A stretch of DNA of 17,237 nt from UBA668 sp038328705 (GTDB lineage: Bacteria; Actinomycetota; Acidimicrobiia; Acidimicrobiales; Ilumatobacteraceae). The notes under the pieces were generated by a model. That model did not search any database and was not told where the DNA came from. It was given only the letters and a program-made list of their open reading frames with translations. The translations under genes and the position numbers were made by a program. The stretch is from positions 1 to 17,237 of the forward strand of contig JBBQMG010000086.1 in NCBI GenBank assembly GCA_038328705.1. The letters are read 5' to 3'. Below are positions 7,148 to 13,888 of the stretch, in pieces (position 1 is the first letter of the stretch; each line of letters starts with the position of its first letter).

Positions 7148-9121
7148 ATGGCTGAGATCACGATTTCACTTCCGGATGGTTCGCAACGCTCCCTGCCCGC
7201 AGGTGCGACCGCGACCACCCTGGCGGAGTCGATCGGTTCTCGGCTGGCCAAGGCTGCGGTCGCCGCGGTCGTCGACGGCGAGGAATGGGATCTCGGTCGC
7301 GAACTTCCTGCTGGAGCGACCGTTGCCATCATCACCTGCGACACTGAGGAAGGTCGCCACGTGCTGCGCCACAGCACGGCCCATGTGCTGGCCCAAGCCG
7401 TCACACAGCTGTTTCCGGGCGCCAAGTATTCGATCGGCCCCGCCATCAACGACGGGTTCTACTACGACTTCGAGTTGCCTGACGGTCGCACGTTCAACGA
7501 AGCCGATCTTGTGTCGATCGATGCGCGCATGCGCGAGATCATGAAGGCCGATCAGCCGTTCGTTCGCGACGAGCTGCTCGCTGCGGAAGCACTGAAGGTG
7601 TTCGCCGACCAGCCGTACAAGTGCGAGATCATCGAGCGAGTCAGCAGCGGCGCCGCCGACAACGACGACGCTGGAGAGATTGGCAGTGGCGAGACCATCA
7701 GCGTGTACCGCAACACGCCCGAGTTCGTCGATCTCTGTCGTGGCCCGCACGTGCCGGGTACCGCCAAGCTGGGCCACTTCAAGCTGATGAAGGTCGCCGG
7801 CGCGTACTGGCGCGGCAACGAGAAAGGCCCGATGCTGCAGCGGATCTACGGCACGGCTTGGGAATCGAAGTCGGCGCTCGACGAGCACCTGCATCGCTTG
7901 GAGGAGGCCGAGAAGCGCGACCATCGCAAGCTGGCAACGGAGCTCGATCTGCTGAGCTTCCCCCACGAGTTGGGCGGCGGGCTGGCCGTGTGGCACCCGA
8001 AGGGCGCCATCGTGCGCAAGCTGATGGAGGACTACAGCCGCGAGCGCCACATGAATGGTGGCTACCAGTTCGTCTTCACGCCGCACCTGGCCAACGCCAA
8101 TTTGTTCGAGACGTCGGGTCACCTCAGTTGGTACAAGGACGGCATGTACCCGCCGATGGAGATGGACAACGGCACGTACTACATGAAGCCGATGAACTGC
8201 CCGATGCATTGCCTCATCTTCCGCAGTCGTCAGCGCAGCTATCGCGAGCTGCCACTGCGCTTGTTCGAACTGGGCACGGTCTATCGGTACGAGCGGGCCG
8301 GCACGTTGCATGGCCTGATGCGCATTCGTGGCTTCACGCAGGACGACAGCCACATCTTCTGCATGCCCGAGCAGGCAGCCGACGAGATCAAGTCGCTGCT
8401 CGACTTCGTCATCAGCGTGTTGAAGGCGTTCGGTTTCACCGAGTTCACCGCCAACCTCAGCACCAAGGATCCGCTGAAGTTCGCCGGCGACGATGATGCG
8501 TGGGATCTCGCTACCGATGCCCTGCGCGGTGCGTTGGAGGATTACGGCCTGGAGTACAAGATCAAGGAGGGCGACGCCGCCTTCTACGGTCCAAAGATCG
8601 ATATCGACGTCAAGGATGCCATCGGCCGCACGTGGCAGCTGTCGACCATCCAGTACGACTTCAACCTGCCCGAGCGCTTCGAGCTGGAATACGTCGGTGC
8701 CGACAGCGCCCGCCACCGCCCGATCATGTTGCACCGGGCGTTGTTCGGTTCCGTCGAGCGCTTCTTCGGTGTGCTCGTCGAGCACTACGCGGGCGCGTTC
8801 CCTACTTGGATGGCCCCGTCGCAGGCGCGGGTGTTGCCTGTCGCCGCCGCTCACCAGGAGTATGCCGACCTTGTCGTCAAGCGACTGCAGAGCGAAGGCT
8901 TCCGAGTGGATGCCACTGACGCGAGCGACCAGCTTGGTAAGCGGATTCGAACGGCCAAGATGGAGAAGCTGCCGTACGTGTTGGTGGTGGGTGACGATGA
9001 TGTCGCCAACAGCTCGCTCGGTGTCAACCCGCGCGGTGGCGACGTCGAGCGCGGCGTCGGCCTCGACGAGTTCGTCGCTCGTCTGCACGCCGAAATCGCC
9101 GCTCAACTCGCCAACGTCTGA
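7148..9121 (+). CDS. thrS: Threonine--tRNA ligase
   Basis: This 657-residue class II aminoacyl-tRNA synthetase charges tRNA-Thr in the cytosol. An N-terminal TGS domain covers about 1-63. The editing domain follows, with HSTAH (H75, H79) and CRGPH (C197, H201), which match the residues that clear mischarged Ser-tRNA in the E. coli enzyme. The catalytic core has the zinc ligands C351, H402 and H529; their spacing (51 and 127) is almost that of E. coli C334, H385 and H511. Motif 2 is around YRYERAG, and the C-terminal anticodon-binding domain begins near PSQARVLPVA. Length and motifs are complete. It is divergent from the membrane-protein gene and convergent with the RIO kinase. In mycobacteria thrS sits directly before a HIT gene; here the HIT gene lies beyond the RIO gene. 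Confidence 0.98.
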   Translation: MAEITISLPDGSQRSLPAGATATTLAESIGSRLAKAAVAAVVDGEEWDLGRELPAGATVAIITCDTEEGRHVLRHSTAHVLAQAVTQLFPGAKYSIGPAINDGFYYDFELPDGRTFNEADLVSIDARMREIMKADQPFVRDELLAAEALKVFADQPYKCEIIERVSSGAADNDDAGEIGSGETISVYRNTPEFVDLCRGPHVPGTAKLGHFKLMKVAGAYWRGNEKGPMLQRIYGTAWESKSALDEHLHRLEEAEKRDHRKLATELDLLSFPHELGGGLAVWHPKGAIVRKLMEDYSRERHMNGGYQFVFTPHLANANLFETSGHLSWYKDGMYPPMEMDNGTYYMKPMNCPMHCLIFRSRQRSYRELPLRLFELGTVYRYERAGTLHGLMRIRGFTQDDSHIFCMPEQAADEIKSLLDFVISVLKAFGFTEFTANLSTKDPLKFAGDDDAWDLATDALRGALEDYGLEYKIKEGDAAFYGPKIDIDVKDAIGRTWQLSTIQYDFNLPERFELEYVGADSARHRPIMLHRALFGSVERFFGVLVEHYAGAFPTWMAPSQARVLPVAAAHQEYADLVVKRLQSEGFRVDATDASDQLGKRIRTAKMEKLPYVLVVGDDDVANSSLGVNPRGGDVERGVGLDEFVARLHAEIAAQLANV

Positions 9122-9166
9122 ACCTCACGGAGCGGCGCAGGTGATGCCGTGCCCCTACTTGGACGT

Positions 9167-9234
9167 TCACAATCGCACATGTCGCGGCCTGACCTCGGTG
9201 TGATTCAGTGGGGCCGCGACACGTGCAATTGTGA
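9167..9234. terminator. 23-bp imperfect inverted repeat between convergent thrS and RIO genes
   Basis: The arm at 9167-9189 (TCACAATCGCACATG followed by TCGCGGCC) is the reverse complement of 9212-9234 at 21 of 23 positions, with a 22-nt centre. On the minus strand both exceptions become G-U pairs, so the RNA helix made from the RIO side is continuous; from the thrS side they are A/C mismatches. The repeat begins 4 nt after the RIO stop and lies 45 nt after the thrS stop. No U-tract follows on either side. It is best read as a bidirectional, U-less hairpin terminator serving mainly the RIO transcript. A mobile repeat unit is the alternative. Confidence 0.65.
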
Positions 9235-9238
9235 TTGG

Positions 9239-10105
9239 TCAGGTGATGCCGCGCAACAGGTGGCGTTGAAGTTCGGAGGGGTCTGCGGGCACGCCGTGCG
9301 CATGGAACCATGTGCAGATGTTCTCGCAGTCGCGACGGAGGAACTCGAAGCCCTGCGGGTTGCCGACGATGTCGACCGCCTGCGGGACATCGATCAGCAC
9401 CAGCCGCCCGTGGTGCACGAGGATGTTGTAGGCCGACAGGTCGCCATGGGCGTAGCCGGCTTCGGCCAGCTTTGTCAGCGCGTCACGGAGCTGGCCGAAC
9501 AGGTCGTCGCCTTGCTCGAATGTCGGACGCAGATGGGCAAGCCGCGGCGCTGCGATGCCGTTGCCATTGCCGTCATCGTCGCCGATGAATTCCATGACCA
9601 GTTCCGTGCCGGAGAGCTGCACCGGATAGGGGACGGCGGCACCCGCGGACCACAGTGCGCTGAGCACCGCGAATTCAGCCGATGCCCACTGGCCCGCAAT
9701 GAGGTCGCGACCGAACTCCGTGAGCGTTGCCATTGCCCTGGTCTCTCGGCTTCGGCGCACGCGCCGACCTTCGAGGTAACCGGCGTCTCGATGGAACATG
9801 CGGTGCTGGGCACTGCGGTACTGCTTCACCGCCATCAGCGTTGCCGTGCCCTGGTGCTCGCGACGCAGCAGTGAGACGTCTGCCTCCTTGCCGGTCTTCA
9901 TGACGCCGAGATCGGTATCGATGGCGTTGGCGGAGGTGATCACCCACGCAGGCACGGGCGAAGGCCCGTGCGAGGAATCGTTATAGGTACTCCAGTTCGG
10001 CTCGACGTCGGGTTCGTTGTCGAGGTCGTTGGCTTGAAAAGTTGGAATGGATGGAAGATCGGTGAAATCGTCGTCGTCGAATCGACGGCGGGAACGCGTG
10101 GCCAC
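9239..10105 (-). CDS. RIO1-family atypical protein kinase/ATPase
   Basis: This 288-residue protein has the RIO kinase core. The nucleotide loop KTGKEADV is at 70-77, the ATP lysine is K94 in AVKQYR, and the RIO1-like insertion runs through 97-125. MEFIG (171-175) is the hinge, HGDLSAYNIL (220-229) is the catalytic loop with D222, and IDVPQAVD (238-245) carries the metal-binding D239. The first 65 residues are acidic and probably disordered. Archaeal and eukaryotic RIO proteins act in ribosome maturation; bacterial members are little studied, so a ribosome or translation role here is inference, supported only by thrS and HIT neighbours. The start is GTG at 10103-10105, 7 nt after AAGGAG (10113-10118). 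A 14-codon leader ORF may precede it on the same transcript. Confidence 0.92.
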   Translation of the reverse strand: MATRSRRRFDDDDFTDLPSIPTFQANDLDNEPDVEPNWSTYNDSSHGPSPVPAWVITSANAIDTDLGVMKTGKEADVSLLRREHQGTATLMAVKQYRSAQHRMFHRDAGYLEGRRVRRSRETRAMATLTEFGRDLIAGQWASAEFAVLSALWSAGAAVPYPVQLSGTELVMEFIGDDDGNGNGIAAPRLAHLRPTFEQGDDLFGQLRDALTKLAEAGYAHGDLSAYNILVHHGRLVLIDVPQAVDIVGNPQGFEFLRRDCENICTWFHAHGVPADPSELQRHLLRGIT

Positions 10106-10184
10106 TGGTGGGCTCCTTGATGGGTTCGGTGCGGACAGTTCTGGCGCCGAGCCGGCCGTGATGGTCTGTGTGAGAGCTGGGTGC

Positions 10185-10229
10185 CTAGTGGAGAACGGGG
10201 GCGCGGAACTGGGAGGGGACAGTTGTCAT
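10185..10229 (-). CDS. Possible 14-residue leader ORF upstream of the RIO kinase
   Basis: On the minus strand, ATG at 10227-10229 opens MTTVPSQFRAPVLH and stops at TAG (10185-10187). It is preceded by AAAGGGAGGTGG, a near-perfect anti-16S match centred about 7-10 nt before the ATG and one of the strongest ribosome binding sites in this window. The stop lies 79 nt before the RIO start, so this would be an upstream ORF in the RIO leader. The peptide has no signal or membrane segment and no run of one amino acid typical of classical attenuators. It could regulate RIO translation or be a chance G-rich match. Confidence 0.4.
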   Translation of the reverse strand: MTTVPSQFRAPVLH

Positions 10230-10242
10230 GTCGCCACCTCCC
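10211..10242 (-). promoter_or_regulatory. Hairpin enclosing the ribosome binding site and start of the leader ORF
   Basis: In the minus-strand RNA, GGGAGG pairs with CCUCCC, GG with CC, and ACA with UGU: 11 bp in all, with a single-U and a CG bulge and a 7-nt loop. The left arm contains the leader ORF's Shine-Dalgarno sequence and the A of its AUG; the right arm is its codons 4-6. The fold would hide the ribosome binding site unless opened. The same dyad could instead be a protein-binding site in the divergent control region. Confidence 0.4.
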
Positions 10243-10282
10243 TTTCGTCTCGCGCCGGCGGCGTTTCCGACCGAACAACTGC

Positions 10283-10288
10283 AACTTA
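10283..10288 (-). promoter_or_regulatory. Candidate -10 element for the RIO transcript
   Basis: Minus-strand TAAGTT fits an actinobacterial TANNNT -10. A poor -35 match, TGGCAC, lies near standard spacing. Transcription starting near 10276 would give a leader of about 170 nt that includes the 14-codon ORF. It faces the HIT promoter across roughly 25 bp, so the two may compete. Confidence 0.3.
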
Positions 10289-10313
10289 CCGTGTGCATTC
10301 GAGGGGTGCCAGC

Positions 10314-10319
10314 TAATTT
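10314..10319 (+). promoter_or_regulatory. Candidate HIT-gene -10 element, leaderless
   Basis: TAATTT, one of the few AT-rich hexamers here, ends 6 nt before the GTG start of the HIT gene. There is no Shine-Dalgarno sequence between them, so the mRNA probably begins at the GTG. No clear -35 is visible. Confidence 0.5.
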
Positions 10320-10325
10320 CTACGT

Positions 10326-10832
10326 GTGACTCAACTCGATCGCATCTGGAATGGCTGGCGCTCGCAGTACGTGAATTCGGCGGGGGCCCGCGAGGTCGGC
10401 GCAGTGGGGAGTGTGTTCACGCAGATCCTCGCGTCCGGGCTCGACGACGAGGTCACGCATGTCGTGCACCGTGGCGCATACACCTTCGCCATTCTCAACG
10501 CGTTTCCGTACACGTCGGGCCACCTGATGGTGTTGCCGTACCGCGAGGTCGGCAATCTCGAAGAGCTGAGCGCGGAGGAGGCCGAGGAGCTGTGGCCAAC
10601 GGTGACAGATGCTGTACGCGCAGTGAAGGCCGCCTACACGCCCGGTGGCGTCAATGTCGGTATCAACATGGGCCGCGCCGCGGGCGGCAGCATCAGCGAG
10701 CACCTGCATGTGCACGTCGTGCCCCGGTGGAGCGGTGACGGCAACTTCATGACGGCCATCGCTGAAGCGCGCACGCTGCCCGAGCCACTGTCGCTCTCCG
10801 CCGCCAAGCTGCGGACGGCGTGGCCCAGATGA
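10326..10832 (+). CDS. HIT-family hydrolase, probable Ap4A phosphorylase
   Basis: This 168-residue histidine-triad protein has H126-L-H128-V-H130-VVPRW, where the middle histidine would form the nucleotide intermediate. GHLMVLPYREV (65-75), NVGINMGRAAGGSISEHLHVH and the tail around GDGNFMT closely match the mycobacterial Ap4A phosphorylase Rv2613c as I recall it. The likely reaction is phosphorolysis of diadenosine tetraphosphate to ADP and ATP, in the cytosol. In M. tuberculosis this gene sits directly beside thrS, and aminoacyl-tRNA synthetases make Ap4A; here a RIO gene separates the two. The start is GTG at 10326, without a ribosome binding site but with a -10-like TAATTT 6 nt upstream. 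Its TGA overlaps the next gene's ATG (ATGA). Another HIT nucleotide hydrolase activity cannot be excluded. Confidence 0.93.
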   Translation: MTQLDRIWNGWRSQYVNSAGAREVGAVGSVFTQILASGLDDEVTHVVHRGAYTFAILNAFPYTSGHLMVLPYREVGNLEELSAEEAEELWPTVTDAVRAVKAAYTPGGVNVGINMGRAAGGSISEHLHVHVVPRWSGDGNFMTAIAEARTLPEPLSLSAAKLRTAWPR

Positions 10833-11320
10833 CGCTGGAAGTTCGCCAGCTCCTACCCGGCGACGACACAGCCGTTGCCGGCGCCATCGTGCAAGGCGCG
10901 TACTTTCGGCTACCGGGCTACCCGCGCGACGTGGAGTACGACCTGCTTATCGCGGACGTCGCCGGCCGTGCCCACGAGTCGTGCGTGGTTGTCGCTGTGG
11001 TCGATGGGCAGCTTGTGGGATGTCTGACGTATGTGGCGGACATGAGCGGCCCCTACGGCGAGTTCGATGATGATGATGCCGCCAGCTTCCGCTACTTCGG
11101 CGTCGACCCATCGGCGCAGGGCATCGGCGTCGGCGAAGCAATGGTGCAGTGGTGTGTCGACACGGCGGCCGCCGCAGGACGGCAGAGGATTCGCATCCAC
11201 ACGTTGGAGTCGATGCCCGCAGCCCAACGGCTCTACCTTCGCATGGGCTTCCTGCGCGACCCGGACAACGACGAAGAGTGGGATGGCATCACGGGTTTGG
11301 CCTTCGTCTACCATTGCTGA
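10829..11320 (+). CDS. GNAT-family N-acetyltransferase
   Basis: This 163-residue protein is a single GNAT domain. Motif A reads YFGVDPSAQGIGVGEAMVQ (89-107), with Q97-G-I-G-V-G102 as the acetyl-CoA pyrophosphate loop. The downstream AQRLYLRMGFLRD (132-144) is the usual motif B. The substrate is unknown; an acidic patch, EFDDDDAASF, lies just before motif A. It is too short to be the two-domain mycothiol acetyltransferase MshD. I chose ATG at 10829, which overlaps the HIT stop as ATGA; an in-frame GTG at 10820 would add three residues. The overlap makes it the second gene of a HIT-GNAT operon. Confidence 0.9.
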   Translation: MTLEVRQLLPGDDTAVAGAIVQGAYFRLPGYPRDVEYDLLIADVAGRAHESCVVVAVVDGQLVGCLTYVADMSGPYGEFDDDDAASFRYFGVDPSAQGIGVGEAMVQWCVDTAAAAGRQRIRIHTLESMPAAQRLYLRMGFLRDPDNDEEWDGITGLAFVYHC

Positions 11321-11335
11321 GACGTCGGATCGTGT

Positions 11336-11341
11336 GAGACT
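11336..11341 (+). promoter_or_regulatory. Candidate -10 element for the quinone oxidoreductase gene
   Basis: GAGACT lies 6 nt before the ATG at 11348, with no Shine-Dalgarno sequence in the 27-bp gap after the GNAT stop. It resembles the thrS element (TAGACT). A leaderless internal promoter is possible; read-through from the HIT-GNAT operon is equally possible. Confidence 0.25.
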
Positions 11342-11347
11342 GCAACC

Positions 11348-12325
11348 ATGCGCGCAGTCGTCCTTCACACTCACGGTGGCCCAGAAGTCCTGACGATCGA
11401 GGAAGTCGCTGATCCGATTCCCGGGCCCGACGAAGTGTTGGTGAAGGTCGCCGCCACGGCGCTCAATCGTGCTGACCTGCTGCAGCGGATGGGGCTCTAC
11501 CCTGACCCCCGACGGTTGCAGCCAGAGATTCCTGGGCTCGAGTTCGCCGGCACGGTGGTGGGCAGGGGAGCTCGGGCAACGATGTGGCAGCTTGGCGATC
11601 GGGTGATGGGCATCGAAGCCGGCGGAGCGTACGCAGAGATGATCTGTACCCATGAACGCCAACTGATGGCGGTGCCCGCATCGCTTTCATTGGAGGATGC
11701 GGCAGCTGTTCCAGAGGTGTTCCTCACAGCGTGGGACGCGCTCGTGGTGCAGGGAGGTCTGACCAGTGGTCGCTGGGCGCTGGTGCACGCGGGTGCATCC
11801 GGTGTGGGCACCGCCTCCATCCAGATCGCGAAGGCCATCGGCGCTCGGATTGCGGTCACCTGCTCGGCCGGGAAGGCCGAGCTGTGTCGTTCGCTAGGTG
11901 CTGATCTGGTGTTCGATCGATCGCCCGACGACTGGTTGGCGCAGGCGATTGCCGCAGTGCCGGGAGGCTTTGACACGATCCTCGATGTCGTCGGCGGCGA
12001 GGAGATCGATCGCAATCTGCAAGCCGTGGCCCAGCGCGGCACGATCGTGCAGGTCGGGCTGATGGGTGGAGGGAGCGTGCAGGTCAACGTCGGGCTGCTG
12101 ATGGGCAAGCGCGCTCATTGGATCGGTACCACCTTGCGTGCGCGGCCGATCGAGGAGAAGGTCGCCGTCACTCGACGGTTCGCCGCCGAGATGCTGCCGC
12201 TGTTCGACGACGGTCGCATGCGCCCAGTGATCGACCGTCGGTTCCGCTTCGAGGAGATCGCCGCCGCCCACGAGCTGATGGCGAGCAACGCCAACGCCGG
12301 CAAGATCGTGATCACAGTTGGCTGA
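11348..12325 (+). CDS. NAD(P)H-quinone oxidoreductase, zinc-less MDR superfamily, PIG3 type
   Basis: This 325-residue protein is a zinc-independent medium-chain dehydrogenase/reductase. The N-terminal GroES-like domain has NRADLLQRMGLYPDP (40-54), the hallmark of the PIG3/TP53I3 branch, and PGLEFAGTVVG (62-72). The Rossmann domain has the NADPH loop HAGASGVGTA (147-156). It probably reduces quinones or other alpha,beta-unsaturated carbonyls with NADPH in the cytosol; the natural substrate cannot be deduced. The zinc ligands of alcohol dehydrogenases are absent, as expected. It follows the GNAT gene by 27 bp and converges on the molybdoprotein gene with only 6 bp between stops. Confidence 0.94.
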   Translation: MRAVVLHTHGGPEVLTIEEVADPIPGPDEVLVKVAATALNRADLLQRMGLYPDPRRLQPEIPGLEFAGTVVGRGARATMWQLGDRVMGIEAGGAYAEMICTHERQLMAVPASLSLEDAAAVPEVFLTAWDALVVQGGLTSGRWALVHAGASGVGTASIQIAKAIGARIAVTCSAGKAELCRSLGADLVFDRSPDDWLAQAIAAVPGGFDTILDVVGGEEIDRNLQAVAQRGTIVQVGLMGGGSVQVNVGLLMGKRAHWIGTTLRARPIEEKVAVTRRFAAEMLPLFDDGRMRPVIDRRFRFEEIAAAHELMASNANAGKIVITVG

Positions 12326-12337
12326 GTGCGGTCACTC
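12324..12337. terminator. Small hairpin across the convergent stop codons
   Basis: GAGTG (12324-12328) and CACTC (12333-12337) form a 5-bp stem with a 4-nt loop over the two convergent stops. An alternative stem, GTCAC (12331-12335) with GTGAC (12342-12346), is mutually exclusive. Neither has a U-tract. This is only weak evidence for termination. Confidence 0.25.
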
Positions 12338-13888
12338 GACGGTGACGCGAATGGTGTGATAGCCGGTGGCGCCGTTGGGAGCGACGGGGGTCTGCAACTC
12401 GGTCTGCGTTTCACCGGTCTTGTCGGTGGCGCGCACGCGCAGCGTGTACTTGCCCGGAGTCGGGTCCCATTCGAGCAGCCACTGCCTCCAGGTGTCGTTG
12501 CTGACATCGGCGGCCAGTGTGGCCACCTGCCAGGGGCCATCATCGACCTGCACTTCCACTTGCTCGATACCACGGTGCTGCGCCCACGCCACTCCGGCGA
12601 TCGCCTGCTTCCCGACCGTCACGTTGCGGGTGCGGGGTACGTCGATCCGTGACTGCGTCTTCACCGGGCCGAGTGCTGCCCACCCACGCGGCACCCAATA
12701 GCCCTCGTCGTCCCACGAGGTGAGTTTGATCTCGGCCAGCCACTTGGTGGCACTCACATAGCCGTACAGACCGGGCACCACGAGACGGGCCGGGTAGCCA
12801 TGCTCGAGCGGCAGCGTCTCACCGTTCATTCCGATTGCCACCATCGCCTCGCGCCCGTCGAAGGCAACCTCCACGGGAAAGCCGCACGTCCACCCGTCGA
12901 GGCTGGTGCTGTAGACCTGCTCAGCATCGGACTGGACACCCGCCTTGTCCAGCAGGTCGCGTAGCATCACGCCACGAAAGACGGCGTTGCCGATGAGGTC
13001 GCCGCCGACCTCGTTCGACACGCAGCAGAGTGTGACCGTACGTTCCACCTGCGGCAAGGCCAGCAGGTCGGCGTACGTGAACTTCATCGGTGTGTCGACC
13101 ATGCCCTTGATCTCGAAGCACCAGCTGTCGATGTCGACGTTGGGAAATGAGAGCGCAGTGTCGATTCGGTAGAACTCGTCGGTGGGCGTGAGAAAGGCCG
13201 TCTCGTCGAACAGTTCTGCGTCAGGCGGGATGTCCTGCGTCTGGGCGGGCGCGTCGATGCCCGGCGCGTCGAGGGCCGGTGCGACGATGGCGGGCAGCGG
13301 CGTCCGAATGCTCTGGCGGATCTGGTCGACTCTGCGGTCCTCGATGCCCCGCGCCATGCCGCCGCCCACCACGGCACCAGCGGCGGAGACGCCGCCCGTC
13401 ATCAAGAACTGTCGACGGTTCCAGCCGGTGGTTGATGCAGCGCCAGCCGCCGTTTCACCAGCGCGGGGTTGTACGAGTCGGTACAGCACAGCCGCTCCTG
13501 CAATCGCACCGAGAACGCTGGGGACTGCGGCTCCGATGCTCTCGCCCGGACGGCCGGCAGCCGCAACCGAACCGACAACACCGAAGAGGGCGATGCCGGC
13601 CACTCCCAACCAGATGCGGCGGGCCGCCAGCAGGCCGACGCCCAGGGCGGCGATGGCGAGGATGCTGACGATGCCGATACGAAGTGCGAGCTTGTCGTCG
13701 GTGCCGAACCACGCGATCGCCTGTTCTTTGAGCCACAACGGGGTGTGGTCGATGACCTCACTGCCGACGGCATCGATGGGCGAGACGACCTTGGTGATCG
13801 CGGCGACGAGCATGCCGACGGTGACGGCAAGTCCGCCGGCAGCCAGGCCGGACAACGCAGCAAATTTGCGGGGAATGGTGCTGTTCAT
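12332..13888 (-). CDS. Membrane-anchored molybdopterin-dependent oxidoreductase, sulfite oxidase superfamily
   Basis: This 518-residue protein has four N-terminal hydrophobic segments (about 12-34, 66-88, 92-110, 117-136). A fifth, at 161-178, is preceded by a twin-arginine motif, NR158-R159-QFL. The catalytic domain runs from about 235 to 395. TVTLCCVSNEVGG (284-296) provides the likely molybdenum-ligand cysteine, C289, and YRIDTAL (240-246) replaces the RNH motif of true sulfite oxidases. A C-terminal immunoglobulin-like Mo-cofactor dimerisation domain covers about 405-518. The arrangement matches actinobacterial five-TM molybdoproteins thought to use Sec for the first helices and Tat for the last, which places the active site outside the membrane. 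The substrate is unknown. The ATG overlaps the histidine-kinase stop (ATGA) and has AAGGAG 5 nt upstream. Confidence 0.93.
   Translation of the reverse strand: MNSTIPRKFAALSGLAAGGLAVTVGMLVAAITKVVSPIDAVGSEVIDHTPLWLKEQAIAWFGTDDKLALRIGIVSILAIAALGVGLLAARRIWLGVAGIALFGVVGSVAAAGRPGESIGAAVPSVLGAIAGAAVLYRLVQPRAGETAAGAASTTGWNRRQFLMTGGVSAAGAVVGGGMARGIEDRRVDQIRQSIRTPLPAIVAPALDAPGIDAPAQTQDIPPDAELFDETAFLTPTDEFYRIDTALSFPNVDIDSWCFEIKGMVDTPMKFTYADLLALPQVERTVTLCCVSNEVGGDLIGNAVFRGVMLRDLLDKAGVQSDAEQVYSTSLDGWTCGFPVEVAFDGREAMVAIGMNGETLPLEHGYPARLVVPGLYGYVSATKWLAEIKLTSWDDEGYWVPRGWAALGPVKTQSRIDVPRTRNVTVGKQAIAGVAWAQHRGIEQVEVQVDDGPWQVATLAADVSNDTWRQWLLEWDPTPGKYTLRVRATDKTGETQTELQTPVAPNGATGYHTIRVTVE

Noticed and set aside
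7166..9106. A 646-codon open frame antisense to thrS
   Set aside because: It lies wholly inside a certain thrS gene. High GC and strong third-position bias keep the opposite frame open, and its translation is low-complexity with no recognisable domain.
9149..9874. A 241-codon plus-strand frame across the RIO gene
   Set aside because: The opposite strand carries a complete RIO kinase with all catalytic motifs. This frame has none and also crosses the inverted repeat.
10829..11320. GNAT gene as mycothiol synthase MshD, given mshC nearby
   Set aside because: MshD has two GNAT domains and about 300 residues; this protein has one domain and 163 residues.
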